Assembly: GCA_054601695.1 (NCBI GenBank)
Contig: BAAHQB010000093.1
Coordinates: 620,001-684,000, forward strand
Direction of reading: 5' to 3'
From: Amorphochlora amoebiformis
Taxonomy: Eukaryota > Cercozoa > Chlorarachniophyceae
DNA length: 64,000 bases
This document shows positions 55,174-64,000 of this stretch, piece by piece. A program made the translations under genes and the position numbers. Each line of letters starts with the position of its first letter. The first letter of the stretch is position 1. The notes beneath the pieces are model-generated. The model did not search any database. It was not told the DNA's origin and was given only the letters and a program-made list of their open reading frames with translations.

Positions 55174-55843
55174 CATATATACAATAGTGTTGATGTGCGG
55201 CGGCATCTTAGGCATTTCTATAGGGTTAAGCTGGGGCACTTGAGCAATATATCCACCTTAGCTACACATTTATACACATACATACATATATATATATATA
55301 TATATTGATATATATATATATATATGATAGGATTAAATTGATGGTATAGGGTTAAGATGAATGTGAGATTTAGTATTATAGATGTGTTGTAAACTACACA
55401 TGTACATATGGGTTTAAGCTTGGCAACCACATCAGCTATATATACTGCTACGCATGTGGCTTAACCTGGGTACAAGCTAGTTGTTGGTTCCGAAAAGGAA
55501 AGGCCATCCGAGAAAGGGACATCCTAGACAATTCGTACAACATACCAGAACATAGCAGAAGTTAGTAGAAGTAGGGTAGTGAGAGGCATTATTTCGCAAA
55601 CGAAGTATTCACAGAATTCATCAAGGCATACACAACGACAAGGCATAGACAACGACAAGGCATAGACTACGACAAGGCATAGACAACGACAAGGCATAGA
55701 CTACGACAAGGCATAGACAACGACAAGGCATAGACAACGACAAGGCATAGACAACGACAAGGCATACACAACGACAAGGCATAGACAACGACTTAAACTG
55801 GACTCAACATAATGTACACACAAATATCTATATATATATATAC

Positions 55844-55882
<39 letters not shown>

Positions 55883-55929
55883 ACACATATACATATATAT
55901 ATATATATACTGAAATCTAGAATACATGT

Positions 55930-55978
<49 letters not shown>

Positions 55979-56166
55979 GATATATATCTCATATCTATAT
56001 ATATATATATATATGGCCGCACCCGGTGAGATAGGTATATAATATATAATTAAAATATGTATATAGATATATGTATATATATATATCTAGATATATACTA
56101 GTATGCTAATATATAAATATAAATATATATATTTAAATATATATATATATATATAATATATTTACA

Positions 56167-56238
<72 letters not shown>

Positions 56239-56943
56239 AATATATTATATGTATATATATATATATATATATACATATATACATGTATACAGCGTGCGAC
56301 TCTAAGTTTTAGAAGTTAGGGGTATATCTAGGTATATATAATATTTATATTCATATATTAATATATGTATATTTATATTCGTCCTTTATGATATACACTA
56401 GATACATATCGAGTAGATCGACTAGTCATAGTACACAGACGTATAGCAGATATACTAATGCAATCTCAGAATCTGTATCATGACTCAGGGATCAAAGTTT
56501 AAGCTTATATTCGTGGAATAGGTACAATGGGATCGATCTTGTGGTATTGTTATATCCTCTCTAGTCTCTAGATCTACTAGGATCTGCTAGATATAAATGC
56601 GATTAACTCTACGACAAAATTTAATTTGGGGTAAAAGTGGAGTTAATATTAATTAGATTAACGTTTTCCAGCAACTTAGGCAACTTGTAGAACTTGAGCT
56701 GCAAAAATGATTCATGGCATGATCATCAGACGTTGGCAGTAGCTAGAGTACAAGCTTACTAGCTCTAGAAGCTAGACAAGCGTAGGCACTAGAGTCACTC
56801 GATCGTAGCACCATAATTATGACTTTCTTCGACGGAGAATACGGATGAAAATCGGCGTGGTGGGTACGGGATGAACGTCTTGTACCTAGATAGAATACGT
56901 GCATCGACGTGCATGTGCGAATCGCCGCACCGCCTCCTAGGCC
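53914..56943. other. 3-kb region without recognised genes
   Basis: TA arrays (54370-55190, 55840-56280) alternate with unique AT-rich stretches (53920-54350, 55330-55620, 56290-56940) containing many CTAG words. 55625-55795 is a minisatellite of about ten 17-bp units (GGCATAGACAACGACAA). No conserved protein or RNA gene was identified. Convergent gene ends flank it. Confidence 0.6.
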
Positions 56944-63774
<6,831 letters not shown>

Positions 63775-64000
63775 CTCACATTATTCAATCAAACACAGAC
63801 ACAAAAACACACACACACACATACCATATGATTCAATCAAAAACACACACACACATGCACACTATATGATTCAATCAAAAACATACACACACACACACAC
63901 ACCTCTCATATCTCATATCATTCAATCAAAAATACACACGAACACACACACAATCAAACACACACACAAACACACCCACACACCATATCATTCAGTCAAA
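63775..64000 (-). repeat. Acceptor-derived repeats at the right edge
   Basis: ATTCAATCAAAAACACACAC recurs five times with (CA)n. It resembles the region before the acceptor of exon 63774 (minus strand TTGATTGAATAATGTGAG). Confidence 0.8.

Overview
This is nuclear DNA from an intron-dense eukaryote, most likely a protist or unicellular alga; I cannot name the lineage. Coding exons are short (about 33-165 nt), fairly GC-rich and joined by GT-AG introns. The introns are filled with (TA)n and other simple repeats or minisatellites. Joining exons by reading frame recovers conserved proteins, so most long open frames made of Tyr-Ile, Arg-Ala or Ser-Leu repeats are repeat translations and not genes.

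Layout. 83-7000 (+): BOP1/ERB1, 5' end outside the window. 7825-28252 (-): SDA1/SDAD1, reconstructed as 31 exons over 20.4 kb for a protein of about 723 residues, convergent with BOP1. 28396-33467 (+): an unrecognised very basic protein, divergent from SDA1 with 143 bp between the start codons. 34337-37930 (-): an AlgH/YqgE (DUF179, UPF0301) protein in 7 exons. 38610-47490 (-): an F-box plus TPR protein in at least 15 exons. 48151-48500 (+): a doubtful small gene. 49064-49897 (-): intronless eIF3 subunit G. 50221-51645 (+): a PPPDE/DESI-type isopeptidase in 6 exons, divergent from eIF3G. 52292-53913 (+): an unidentified partial gene. 53914-56943: no gene seen. 56944-63774 (-): an unidentified multi-exon gene running off the right edge.

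Functional theme. BOP1 and SDA1 both act in 60S ribosomal subunit maturation and export, and eIF3G acts in translation initiation. The F-box and PPPDE proteins would act in ubiquitin/SUMO-type protein turnover. No operon-like logic is implied.

Most notable signal. Nearly every long intron carries degenerate copies of its own exon boundary. Exon 3' ends with their GT donor are copied into the start of the downstream intron, or AG acceptors with exon 5' ends are copied into the end of the upstream intron. These copies are sometimes expanded into minisatellites or decoy-exon arrays (BOP1 240-834, SDA1 15012-15415). Many exons also begin with GT directly after the acceptor AG, which fits intron birth or growth by tandem duplication of AGGT-containing segments. 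Other striking features are a (CG)n tract of about 1,248 bp inside a near-palindromic TG/GA/CG/CT/CA block (13020-14421), an inverted duplication carrying an exon copy (21053-21488 against 22838-23240), a 28-bp minisatellite of about 51 copies (19208-20650), and an intronic array of perfect AGGTAAGT donor motifs (36710-36885).
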